From Apostichopus japonicus (taxonomy: Eukaryota; Echinodermata; Holothuroidea; Aspidochirotida; Stichopodidae): 64,000 nucleotides of DNA. The notes under the pieces are model-generated. The model was not told the origin of the DNA, ran no database searches, and saw nothing but the letters and a program-made list of their open reading frames with translations. The stretch is taken from positions 10,319,001-10,383,000 of the forward strand of contig NC_092563.1 of the NCBI RefSeq assembly GCF_037975245.1. Direction: 5' to 3'. This document shows positions 48,430 to 60,083 of this stretch, in pieces. Every line of letters begins with the position of its first letter. Position 1 is the first letter of the stretch. The position numbers and the translations under genes were made by a program.

Positions 48430-50230
48430 ATTTCGAATTCATATCAGAGGGTAAAACCTATATGGTGTCATGAACAGTAATAAAGCAATACATACGTTAA
48501 TTAAATTTAAATTCCCCGTGACTCTTAACGTGGTGATATAAATTTGGCTTGCCCTCTTATACCACGAAGGCCGGTTACGCGCCTGTCAGACACCCTTTTT
48601 AATCGCTCACTTTTCTACCCCTAGGCAGATATTGAGTTATGCATTATTAAATCACAGTGGATAAAAAGATCCACCCATATTTATCCAACTATTTATGTTA
48701 ATTTCAATTACACTAATATATCAACGATTTACTAAGCATAAGTGTAATCAACATGTAATATACAATCTTGGTTGAGTAGTCGTAGTCATCACTGAATGAC
48801 CTTAAAAATATTAATTAAACTATTTAAACCAATTAAATTATTTAACAGTGAAGTAATTTGTTGCTTATCCCACATTCATTTAACATATTTACTTTGTTAT
48901 AAACATAAATTATCCTATGGGTGGAAGCAACTGCATATCATTTGACATTTTCTTTAAAACTGATTTCCAATTGGTAATGTTTTAATAAGATGTAGAAAGC
49001 AGAATCAACTAACAGAAACCGATAACATTGCTTGCTCACACTTCGATCATTCGCTTACCTATTGATCACAAAGTTACGCATGAGATTGCATCACCTCGTG
49101 CAGACCGGTTATAAGACTATATATATTGACTGTTTAATAATATGTCATAGTGATTTGTCTATAATGACAGTATTGTAGTCATAAACAAGTTTTCCTGTAT
49201 TCTTCGGCTCTCAACGTTTTGACAGTGAAGTGTGTTCGATGTTTCGGAGTTTTATGTACACTGCCCATTGTCGGTACTGTGTCCCCATCCATTTAGGTTA
49301 CAAAATATGCTAAGTTTGTATCCATAACCTTGGTTTGTTGTGGCCGTTAAATTTAATTTTCTGTTGTTGCAGTGGCATAGCCAGAAGAGGGGCAGGGGAA
49401 GTGCCCCTCCTTCACACGCACAAACAGAAATATTCGGGGACGCAAAGGGGCAAAAAACAATTGGCAAAACAAATATAAATTGCTATGATTTATTATGATA
49501 CAGGAATGATAGGCTACTTGTTTTTATAGCACGGTGTGATCTGCTTCTCATGTGGTCTTCCTCATTACCATACTAAGCATTGAACGAACTTGCTCTGAAC
49601 AAGTTAACTTTGATTCAGTAATTGACACTTCTAGTCAATGATCCGTGTGTCGTATAACACTGGATTGTCGTCTTTAATAAAACAACATATCAATGTGTTT
49701 CATTGAGATAAGATATATATGCGTATAGCTACCCAAATGTACTATTATTGCAAATATTTGATATCGTTGATTATATAGAGGGCGGTAGCCACTTGGGGCA
49801 TGGCAACACGTTCCTTTTCCCCTTCCGTAAATGTTCTTCAAATACTATAACACACGTTAACGAAGTCGTCACATCCTGATGTTCAGTATCTAATTACGAC
49901 CGGCCCGGCAAGTGTCGTTTGCAACGAGAATCTTTTTTCATTTCTCGTCACTCGTATATGAACCGCAGATGTGGTAAACACGGAAAACCGCAAGCGAATG
50001 AAAAAAAACGAAAACGGGCAGGCCTTTGAAATTGAAACACCCATGGGTTGGTTATTAGAGCTAATATAAATACCAACGCAACGTATACACTTCTATACAC
50101 ACTCTTTTCTTTCCTTTCTTAATAAAGACTGGACAAGCTGCAAGCACCTCTCTTCATCTCATCGGACGATATGGGAGCGGAAGAAGAAGAGTCAATATTC
50201 CGGTGGCTGCATTCTTAATTCAATGCTGGA
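48430..50230. other. Spacer, no gene recognised
   Basis: AT-rich. A GTGGCATAGCC fragment near 49,371 resembles a hAT-like end without a partner. Confidence 0.45.
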
Positions 50231-50235
50231 CATTT

Positions 50236-50612
50236 TCTGCGCATATACGTCAAACTCACATCCTCATAGCATTTTTTTTTTAAACAAAGATGGGACTTTT
50301 TCCCCATGTTGGTGGTATTTTGTGAATCTATATGGCAACATCATGAGTTAATGATGTGTTCCAAGGACAAATCACCAAAACGAGTATGATAGAAGAGTTA
50401 ACAACTTTTGAGGAACTTTTCCCATTATAATACACTACACCACCGAATGGGATGTACTCCATGGAAGAATCGAGGGCATAGCAAGTCAAAGGAATATATA
50501 CTTTCAACCATATATCTTGAGTTAGCGACAAGATATAGAAATGGGATTTTCAACCAACCATGAGGAATATTTTCATTTCTATGAAAATGTCATCTTGTCT
50601 GCCACCAGAATA
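50236..50612 (+). repeat. Dispersed repeat, related to 5,116-5,600
   Basis: Diverged direct copy with shared CTCACATCCTCATAGCATTTT-type start and CACCAGAATA end. Confidence 0.5.
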
Positions 50613-51447
50613 TATCGTTAGCTAGAGGTGTACACTTTGTAAGCCGCCCCCACCCTTCACCCTCCCTTCCAAAATACTATTTAAAAATAATCATCATCAT
50701 AAGCTGTGTTATTCAACCATACTTCAGTGCGAACTAACTTTCCATTGAAAATATGTGAGAACAGATGGAAATGATTCCTCTCAAACAATTGTGAGTAAAC
50801 AATAGTTTCAGATATATACGAACTGATGTAATTATTAGAATGATCAGCGTTTCCTAAATTGATGTATTATACTTCTGAACAAGCTAACTATAATTCAATT
50901 AGCAGTTAGTTATACTTTTCAGCCATATCAAGACAAACAGAAAAGTAATGAAAACCGATTGCTTAAGGAGGGTGAACATGTATTTTTCTTTTTTATCGCA
51001 ACATTCCTGAGAACAAGTTGATGTCATAAGCGGTCTCACTATTTATTCATCCCTCCATCTCCCAAACCATGTTCGGTGTAGCTCCTGGGACAAACCAAAC
51101 TTCAACCCAAACCCGTCTAACAACCACTTATCTTGCTTGAATAATCAGTGCCATTTAAATCTCGGTAAACTATGCAAGTATATTTGTCTTGGCTTATATA
51201 ATGTTCTCCCTCCACCTCCTCTCCAACTCCCTCTGTCTCCACCTCTCTCTCTCGAGGGTGCCCCGCAGAGTGCATTGTTCAAAGTACGCTAGGGTGACTT
51301 CCTTTGTCGAGATTTCTGTGTGACTTACGTAACTTGACGTTACTTTACCGATCTTTCACTTATCTCTAGATTTTAGAATTGCTAATAGACTCTTATCCAA
51401 AGGAACAGAAAAGGGTGAAAGCAGTGTTGTAAGGTTCAGTCAAAAGG

Positions 51448-51755
51448 AAGGACTAATCACCGACCTATAGCTGAGAGCAGAATTGCAAAGGCCTATAGGA
51501 ATCTGTGTTGGTCGTTTGTCCCAAGGACTTGGAATAGATGGATTTCCTTATTAACGTTGATTGTGTCCCGTTGATTGTGTCCCGTTTATTGTGTCCCGTC
51601 TTTCGGCGGCGATGCATACAAATGTGATAATGCATGCCGGGTAATCACCGACCTAACTGAGAGCAGATATGGGAATGCCTACATAGGAAACTGTGTTGGT
51701 CGTTTGTACTAAGGACTTAAAGGAGATTGATTTCCTTATAATCGTGAAATGGAAC
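51448..51755 (+). repeat. Two-copy ~190-bp tandem duplication with a 14-bp triplet between
   Basis: TAATCACCGACCTA...GAGAGCAG...CTGTGTTGGTCGTTTGT occurs at about 51,452 and again at 51,641. Between them TGATTGTGTCCCGT-type 14-mers are repeated three times (51,558-51,600). Confidence 0.85.
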
Positions 51756-52076
51756 AAAACATAAACTGATAGTCCGGGACATGCTAATAGTGAACAGAAA
51801 TATCTGGAAAAGCACAAGTTAGAAGGAAATAAATAAATAAAGAGATTGTTGTCAGTTACTTACAATGAACCTCAAGTTATTTTTGTAATAACATTCCTGG
51901 ATAGAACTCACTAAATGAGAGTGTAATTGATATCTCGAATTCAAGAAGAAAGCTGCTTGCATGTAACTTTGAAGAATATAAGCTGCATTCGAATCTGGAG
52001 AACAACAGAACTCCCAAACATGTACAGATTTTAATAAGTACATGAGATAAGATCCAGCCTTAAGATCCAGTCACTC

Positions 52077-52217
52077 CAAGATTAATGTATATATGTCGTC
52101 TAGTTACAGAGTTGTTCATAATCATGGACGTTAAATATGAATCTAAGAGATTGACTTCGGTCAGTTTGCGGCTTTTATAAGCCAATGATGGCTTCTTCGC
52201 GAGTTTCTGCTTGCAAA
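52077..52217. repeat. Dispersed repeat, copy 2 of 2
   Basis: Direct partner of 48,245-48,410. Confidence 0.8.
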
Positions 52218-52871
52218 ATACATACCGAACATACATACTTACCCTACATGTGATTTCCATATACTCCATTACATATGCCGTATGCCACAACAATTCAGAC
52301 CAGGTGCACCCAGTGTTAAAATAGATCCACAAATATCCAAACCAAGAAAGCTAGAAAAATATGGGAACATTTTGTTGACGAGCAAAACCACAATAGTATG
52401 GCCATAATGTTGAAGGAATGATAAGATCTTTGAAAACCATGATTTATATACTGCTGTCCACCAAATATATCCTACAAATATGATGGATTCATGCAAAATC
52501 TTCACATATTTGCCATCTAAGAAATTAACACTAAATATCAATTTGTGCAACATAAATCTACGAATTGAATGGACTTGTTAAACTGAACTGGTTATAACCC
52601 CTGATAGAAAAGATCTTATAGTTAGATTAAAAAAATACAATCATATATTGTACGGAACGGTGATATTAATTCAAGGTCACAACCAAACACAAATGTTACT
52701 CTTAGGGGGTAAATTGTTGAGCAAAGTTCTGCTTTAAACAGGCATGGCAGATGTACCCTACATCGAATGGAGAGGATGGTTATAGCCCATATCAAAGAAA
52801 CAATAACTATGTTTGTTAATTGATGTGAAGGATGAGGTAACCTACGAAGCTCTAGAGGGGTCAGGGTAAAA

Positions 52872-53152
52872 CAAATTATTACGTACGTACGTAAAAATAC
52901 TACGTACGGACGCAATAATTATCACGTACGTATACGTAATAACACTACGTACATACGCATTAATATTACGTCCGTACATATATTTATTACGTACGATCGT
53001 GATATGTATTACGTACATACGTGATAATCACTAGGTACGTACGTAATAAGTATCACGTACGTACGCAATAATATTACGTTCGTACGTAGTAACTATTACG
53101 TACGTACGTAATTATTACTACGTACGTACATAAAAGTAACTACGTACGTAAT
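52872..53152. repeat. TACGTACGTA palindromic array
   Basis: About 280 bp in which ACGTACGTA blocks alternate with AATAATTA-type linkers roughly every 20 bp. Each block is self-complementary and holds one or more ACGT CpG sites. Confidence 0.92.
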
Positions 53153-53434
53153 AATGATAACGAATGTAGGCCTGCGTTCATACTTACATGTTTTTGGTAC
53201 GTCATATAGCCTATGTTCACACTTGTCTAACGTCAGCGAGACTACGTGATAGGCTAGCTGCGGGATACATCTTCATTTCAAAGATAGAGAGGGGATGGAC
53301 TTGTTCGTATGTACTTTAAGCGCAGGCATACCTGTAGTTTTAGTCGAACGAACGTAACTTTTCTGTCTCCGGAATTTTTAGTCCGGCTCAATCGTTAATT
53401 TAAGCTTGACTTCAATGGTTGGGTGAGTGATTCG

Positions 53435-53672
53435 TACATTCGTACATTTTCCCAATTATTTATCTTGTCTTTTAGCTGCAGATTGGTGTGCGAAAAATAT
53501 TGCTTTTACTCTACAACACTGCCTAAATCAAAGCGATCTTTTACGCATTAAAAATCTATTAGGTTGAAAGAGCATCGATATATCTTCCACTCGCAACCGG
53601 TGTCAAGTGAAAATCTTTGCAAAAAAATCATAGCAGCAACAACAACAAACTTGTCTCAAAACTCCTTAAATT
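53435..53672 (+). repeat. Third, partial copy of the 22.2/39.7-kb repeat
   Basis: TTTAGCTGCAGATTGGTGTG, AAAATCTTTGCAAAAAA and CTCAAAACTCCTTAAA match 41,140-41,360 in the same orientation. Confidence 0.8.
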
Positions 53673-53679
53673 GTTGATT

Positions 53680-55550
53680 TGCCAATTATGACTGATAGCA
53701 TGTAGGAAATGCCTTAAGAAATGGTCGAATTGGGTCTATTTCCATACCAGAGAGAGAGGTTTGTCTTGGCATTTTAACTTGGCATTTTTATGTCGTAAAT
53801 TCCAAACTGATCCCTGGATAGCTTATTTATTTCAAAGCGGCTTATGAAAAAGACCCTTACAGCCAACACAATCAGTCCTAATATCAGCCCTGGATTCCGA
53901 TTTTTTTGTTCACTTTAAACGAAGAATATTTGCACTTTGCACCATAGTAATTTTTAGAGACTTTTCAGAATTTGATAATACACATGCGCACATCATATTT
54001 TTTTTTTTAGAGTCAAGTAGAATTAACTTTCCAAGGAAAAGAAGTTACCTCTTTACCTGATACTATACTTAAAATCCAGAGTGATTAAGTACCATAGAAT
54101 AACGAGAATAATCTTAATGGATTACGTAATTTTTTCCAGACAATGAATAGTAGGTCCAAGGCTCCGTCCTTTATGTAGCGACAGCTTATCAAGGTTTGTC
54201 GGTTGCAATTTTCCCAGAGGTGATATGGGTGCCATTGGGTCACTAATCAACCGAGATTTCAATACCGTTCCGCCTTAACAACTTCGTCTGCCATCAAGTT
54301 AAGCCTGTTATATCACAACTTGAATAATATTTGCAGCTGAACAAATGAAAGAGGTTGTATTTCGTTAACAATATATAGCTTTTGCATTTGGCGTTTTATA
54401 ATATGCGTTATGATAACTACATAACCTCTTTTACAATGATGAACCGGCTTTATATATGCTTAAAATCTCATTCATTCATACTTAGTACAGATTCCTAAAT
54501 CCTATTGGTCCATTCAAAATGACCTTTTGAGATCTTCAACAAAAAAATCTTCTTCTCAAAATGGTGCATCCAAATATCAAATGTGAATTTCATCTACTAT
54601 ATACTTATAAGAAAAATGTACATTGAAGAAAAAAACAGCTGAAAGTTGTTCTTTCATATCAGAATTAATAATAGGATGCCCTACTTCATATTTCTGTAAA
54701 ATACTGGATATTTAGGGGACAACATAGAGTTCCATGGATATATGCTAAAGTGACTCTTAACGGACCTGATATAGAAATTTGATTATTATTTATTCCATTT
54801 GCTTTTAATTATCAGAGATTCAGGAAGGACAGTGTATCAAGGTTACCATCGATATATTTAATCTCTATGTTCCACATTTTAGACTATTGAAGTTCGAAAT
54901 TATGACGTATAACTTCACTGATCGTTGTCATCATGATAGCATCCCTAATATAATGTTCTCTCGCATTGACACGGCGATTTGTCACGTGTTTATGGTCGCC
55001 GGGTATCGATGTATTGCCAGCAATAAAGACAAGATAAATTCGGAAATGATATTGTGAATAAATCATATTCAAGAGTTTCGTCGTACCTTTTTTTTATTTA
55101 TTTATTTTTTTATTTGTGAGAATATTACCTGCCCCACCTCTAAGTATCCGAGATTCAGACTTTTTTATGAAAAGTTAACAAAGAAATCTAACTGTATTAT
55201 TTGAATTGAAACTTGACTTGTCATATTCTGTATTGTAACGGGTTTTAGCTTCAAATGTATTGATTAGAATAAAATATGGATGAAACCCGACGGTTAAAGA
55301 ACCTATTTTTTCACTTTAGGCGAAATGGTTCCCGCTAGCATATAACTTAGAGATTACAGGACGTTGCCACATTAACAATAACAAAAACTACAATTTTGTC
55401 ATTCTGATGGTGACATCTTATTACAAAAGGAAGATTTTTTGTCGAAAGCCCTACATAACATTTATTTATGAACATAATGGCTTTCACATACCGTCGAACA
55501 AAGATCACACAATTGCTTTTCGTCTCAGATTCTGCAACTTTAAGCCATAT
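53680..55550. other. Spacer, no gene recognised
   Basis: AT-rich with no convincing open frame, RNA or bounded repeat. Confidence 0.45.
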
Positions 55551-55563
55551 TATATATTATGAA

Positions 55564-56566
55564 CATAGGCGTAGGAGCCTCATTTGATTTGGGGGGGGCT
55601 GTAACGACTTGCCCGAAAAATATAACCAACATTTTTTCGCGCGCTCCGCGCGCGTTCCACATGTTAATGTGCATATCATATAGGCATCCATCAGTGATTA
55701 CATCACCTGCCAATAACATGAAATCATTTTCCATGTTATTACCCTTCCATATTGCCGTTAGAATTATTGGGGAAGTCGTTACAACAATAATGATAATACT
55801 AATAATATCAGTTTAACCATTGAAAAACACATTGCAAATTCTTCATCTTTCACTAGGTGCCAGTGGCGGAGCTATGTGGTATTGGTCAGGGTGGGGGGAG
55901 AGAATGGTCTGTAGGGGCGCTTTTGACACTATCTAAGTGGAGCGCCACCACAGGTTGGCGCGGAGCGTACAGAAATTTTTTGAGTAAAGTTACTCCCTAG
56001 ATCGCCGGAAATGACCCTTTCCAGGCCTTGCTAATTTACAGATAAACGAAGAATAAATAGGTGTCATCGCCATTTGTCAGAAAATTGCACTAACAAAATG
56101 TGACAAATGTCAATAGGTATTTGAGAGCGCAATTAAAAAGTCAATAATCGCGAATAAGTAAAAAGTGGTAAAAAGCTGAAAGGGCGCCAGCAGTCCGTTT
56201 GAGTCCGTCAGGGGGGCACGCAAAATTCTCAGCATATTGCCCAAATTTTCACCAAAAAAAATTGGAAAAAAAATGCAAATTATTATTCTTTCAGTAGGTG
56301 CCCGAAAAAATTCTCAGCATATTGCCCGAATTTTCACCAAAATATTGAAAAACACATTGCAAATTATTATTCTTTCAGTAGATGCCCGAATAATTCTCAG
56401 CATATTGCCGAATTTTCACCAAAAAAAAATGAAAAACACATTGCAAATTATTATTCTTCCAGTAGGTGGCCGAAAAAGTCTAAGCATATTGCCCGAATTT
56501 TCACCAAAAAAATTGGTTGGGGGGCTGCAGCCCCCCCCCCCAGCCCCCCCGCCTCCTACGCCTATG
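55564..56566. mobile_element. hAT-like MITE (CATAGGCGTAGGAG family) with 8-bp TSD, nested insertion inside
   Basis: TIRs CATAGGCGTAGGAG(C) and its complement at the right end. Perfect 8-bp flanks ATTATGAA (55,556-55,563 and 56,567-56,574). The right half has three to four tandem ~80-bp units around TTATTATTCTTTCAGTAGGT. At 55,861 a second element seems to start with the classic hAT terminus CAGTGGCGGAGC and carry GCGCCACCACAGGTTGGCGC; its right end near 56,215 is unclear. Confidence 0.9.
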
Positions 56567-57671
56567 ATTATGAACACATCGGATAAAGCACCGGTGATCT
56601 GTTGTTAAGAATTTACAAATAAAATGCGTAATTTCAAAGTGCCCTGTTGTCGAAAATCACTCAGATACTGGAATGTGAGGTATGCATGGATGCACAGAGA
56701 AGTAATTTCATCGGAGAGGCTTGTTGTAACTTTGTGCCCCTCCCCCACAAACAGAATCAAAATTCCCAATTCACCTTTGAAGTCTGTGCTACAATACCCT
56801 CCTCCGATCCCATGCATATGATCCATACCAAAGACCGAGGGCGGTGATCTTCACTGTCTTTAGCTGTTCTGGACAAAAACGTAACATAGCTGTTCTTTAT
56901 ACCGCTGTTATTTATGTTAACTTTTATCGGATCTGGTCTGTCGATTCATAAAAGCAGTCGGGACCACCGAGGCATTACGTGTTTGCTTGCGTAAGGTTAC
57001 ACAACAATTCTATGCTGTCTGATCATCCTGGCAACAACCGCATCTGAATTATTGGCGCAATCGGCGGGCTACTTATTTGTATTGTTCAGGAATAGGTTGC
57101 TGAGAATAGGCTGCTGTTACCTAACATCGTACGTTGAAGCAAGACGCGAAATACAATAGCAGAAACAGGATGATCACCGACGCATGATTTGTGTAGTAAC
57201 TATTCCTGGCTTCCAAGGGACACACCCCCATGTTGCTCATTAGACTTAACCTGGTCATGATCGTTCTGTTACAAGTCTCGATGTAACGGGGCCGGGGTTG
57301 AGAGGGATCAATTTGTGTGTTGTTCGGGCACAGACCCATGCTTCGTGTGACTATATATTAACAGATGTTTGTCATTAACTCACGTGATATGAATATTGTT
57401 ATATTCGCAAATCATTCCTGTGTTGCAATGTTTGGTTACCAATTCTATTTTTCTGTGTGTGTGTGTGTGTGTTGCTCAGCCTAATTGTAATTGTAATTCC
57501 ATTTAGAAGTGTAATAAACACGGCGTATTGTATCAACTTTTCTTAATAACAACTAGCAATTAGTCTTCGGGACAATGATCTGTACCGCTTCTATAAAAGC
57601 AGATATGTTAGTATACGTTGTCAACCTTATCACTATAAATGACAAAACTAAACCATGCACAAATCTGTCAT

Positions 57672-58065
57672 CATAGGCATAGGAGCCCAATTTTATTTAG
57701 GGTGTGTGGTGGGTGTGGGGTGGGTGTGGGGTGGGTGTGGGGGAGCTGTAACGACTTGCCCGAAAATATAACCAATTTTTTGTACGCTCTCCGCGCGCGT
57801 TCAACATCTTTATGTGCATATCATATAAGAATGCATCGGTGTTATTACATCGCATGCCAATTACATACAATCATTTGCCGTGTTATTACCCTTCTATATT
57901 ATTGGTTACAATTTTTCGGGAAGTCGTTACAATAATTATGATAATAATAATAATATAAGTTTAACCATTGAAAAAAACACATTGAAATTTATTTTTCTTT
58001 CAGTAGGTGCCCAACATATTGCCCGAATTTTCACAAAAATATTTGGTTCGCCTCCTACGCCTATG
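57672..58065. mobile_element. hAT-like MITE (CATAGGCGTAGGAG family) with 8-bp TSD
   Basis: Starts CATAGGCATAGGAGCC and ends CTCCTACGCCTATG. Perfect 8-bp flanks TCTGTCAT. A compact 394-bp relative of 55,564-56,566, sharing TGTAACGACTTGCCCGAAAA and TTGCCCGAATTTTCAC. Includes a GGGTGTGGGGTG tract. Confidence 0.92.
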
Positions 58066-58749
58066 TCTGTCATACAAACAAAAAATACAGACAGACAGAC
58101 ACGCTCTAGAGCGGCGTTAACGGTGAGATTAAACCAAATGGCGAAAAACAAAAGTCAGTATCAATGCCAAAGCTTATGAGATCAGTTGTCTCGTTTATAT
58201 TACATCATCTTATTTACCGTGTTTTTCTATTCTCTTTAAATCTCTTTAAATCCCTATAGCTTTTACTAAATCCATGGCTATCCTCAAAGTTAGTGAACCA
58301 TAAAGCTCGCAGACATACATCACTTTGGAGTTCAACATATAATAGGGTTACCGTATAGAAAAGAGAGCCCTTCTTAACTTTCTGCCACCTCTACTTCATC
58401 GAAGGATTTAACTCAAGCCTAGATTACAGAGGCATCGAACCTTGCCCTCCCCTGTTATCAAGTACCCTCCCATTCATTTACTCTATCAATGATTGGTACG
58501 TATTCGGTTTTACGCTAAAAACACACCATCGGATGATAGGTCAGTTCCGACCCAAGAGGACTGGAGCTGGATCTTGGTGAAAAACATTTTCTCTGGGCAA
58601 CAAGATTATTATATAATTCAAAGTATGAATTCTGTCAATCTTCATTGACATTCTGTGAAAACATCTCAGAGACATGTGGCATCCTATGATGACCTAGTGT
58701 TAACTTATAAAATGAGCACCTCGGTTCACGGTTTGATAACAATTAGTAC

Positions 58750-58754
<5 letters not shown>

Positions 58755-58818
<64 letters not shown>
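58755..58818. repeat. (TA)n microsatellite
   Basis: About 32 TA units. Confidence 0.97.
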
Positions 58819-58819
<1 letters not shown>

Positions 58820-60010
58820 CTTTAACGTAAGAATCCGATTTTTTTAAATAGAAATGTTGATGTTTCATGTGGAAATATTGATGTATTATCTAAAACTTTC
58901 TAGTTTTCTAGTTCGAAGTTAAATTGAGACGTGTTTCGTCGAACTTGTGACGCTTTAGTATTTGACGTTGTTCACATGTATGATCTACAATTTCGTATCT
59001 CGTGTCGAAATTTTGATGTTCTACATAACAAGTTTACATGTTTTTTATTAAATATTGACCCAATAATTTGACGGATTATGAAAGTAAAAATGGTCATATG
59101 TTCAAAGCTCGGTGTTAGCATATGTGATGCTTGAATTACGATTATCGGTTATGGAAAATTCGAGTCTTTTAATAGGGGTTAACAGATATTTTTGTCGAGC
59201 AGTCATCGAACCTGACTATACAGCAGATAGTTGAAATTCTCTTCCACTACTTTTCCACACCTTTTCTTTCAGCCACACCTATTCTCTCCCACACCTTTTC
59301 AATGTGCTACATATATGATGCAGTTTGTATTATGCAATCCTGGCATCCCAGTAGCGTCCCTATTAAGTTGAACCCACTTGATGGATCGCTGATTACAAGA
59401 ATATCCCACCCATGTATCATGCTCCTTAAGCCCAAAGAGTGGTAACTTCATGCGTGAGTTTTATAAAGGAAAACTGCTGGTTGAAGCTGATGTGAGTTTA
59501 AATGGATGATTACTTATCGATTCAGCCGGCGATTAGGCTTTGCACTAAACTTACAGCTCACAGTATTGAATAATGTATTTGATATTTCCTTGTACAACTT
59601 TATGTGCAGTATCACAATCCTAGATGACTCAACGTGTAACTACGAATTCCTTTACCCAGCGCTTGGGTGGGGATTGATCGATTTGACTAAACCCATCATC
59701 CTGGTTTCAGTGGCCGATTCGGCCCGGAGAGCAGACTGAATAGAGGAGTTTGTTCTGACAACAATAGCCAAGTCCTCATCGAGCTATCCTCTCAGCTTAG
59801 CGTCTGAATACATCAATGGGGTTAACCCGCTCTCACTAAAACGTCAACAGTAGCCTATTTAAATAACAATCGAATTATGCAAAGCCCTCTTAGCGTGCTT
59901 TAAATTTTTCTTTCAGACGTTACAGGAGTGGTTAGTCTAAAATCTCTCGTGAACGAGTGAAGCTGTGCCTTGCAAGACGAGGGTAAATGTACAGACTCGA
60001 ACGAGGTGGA
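58820..60010. other. Upstream region of the EGF gene, no other gene recognised
   Basis: A TATA-like TATTTAAATA at 59,856-59,865 lies 150 bp before the start codon and could serve the promoter; this is a motif match only. A 77-codon frame at 59,506-59,739 is unrecognised. Confidence 0.35.
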
Positions 60011-60016
60011 ACCAAA

Positions 60017-60083
60017 ATGGCCACCTCACTCAGGCTTTTCGCCTTCATCACAATAACGATTTTTGGATTAAGTCTGGCACAAG
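60017..60083 (+). CDS. EGF protein exon 1 (signal peptide)
   Basis: 22 codons plus one base, hydrophobic core between an Arg and a small-residue cleavage site (LAQ), consensus donor GTAGGT. Confidence 0.75.

Noticed and set aside
52060-52553. Overlapping minus-strand open frames of 90-94 codons
   Set aside because: The first is part of a dispersed noncoding repeat shared with 48.2-48.4 kb; the second has no recognisable motif.
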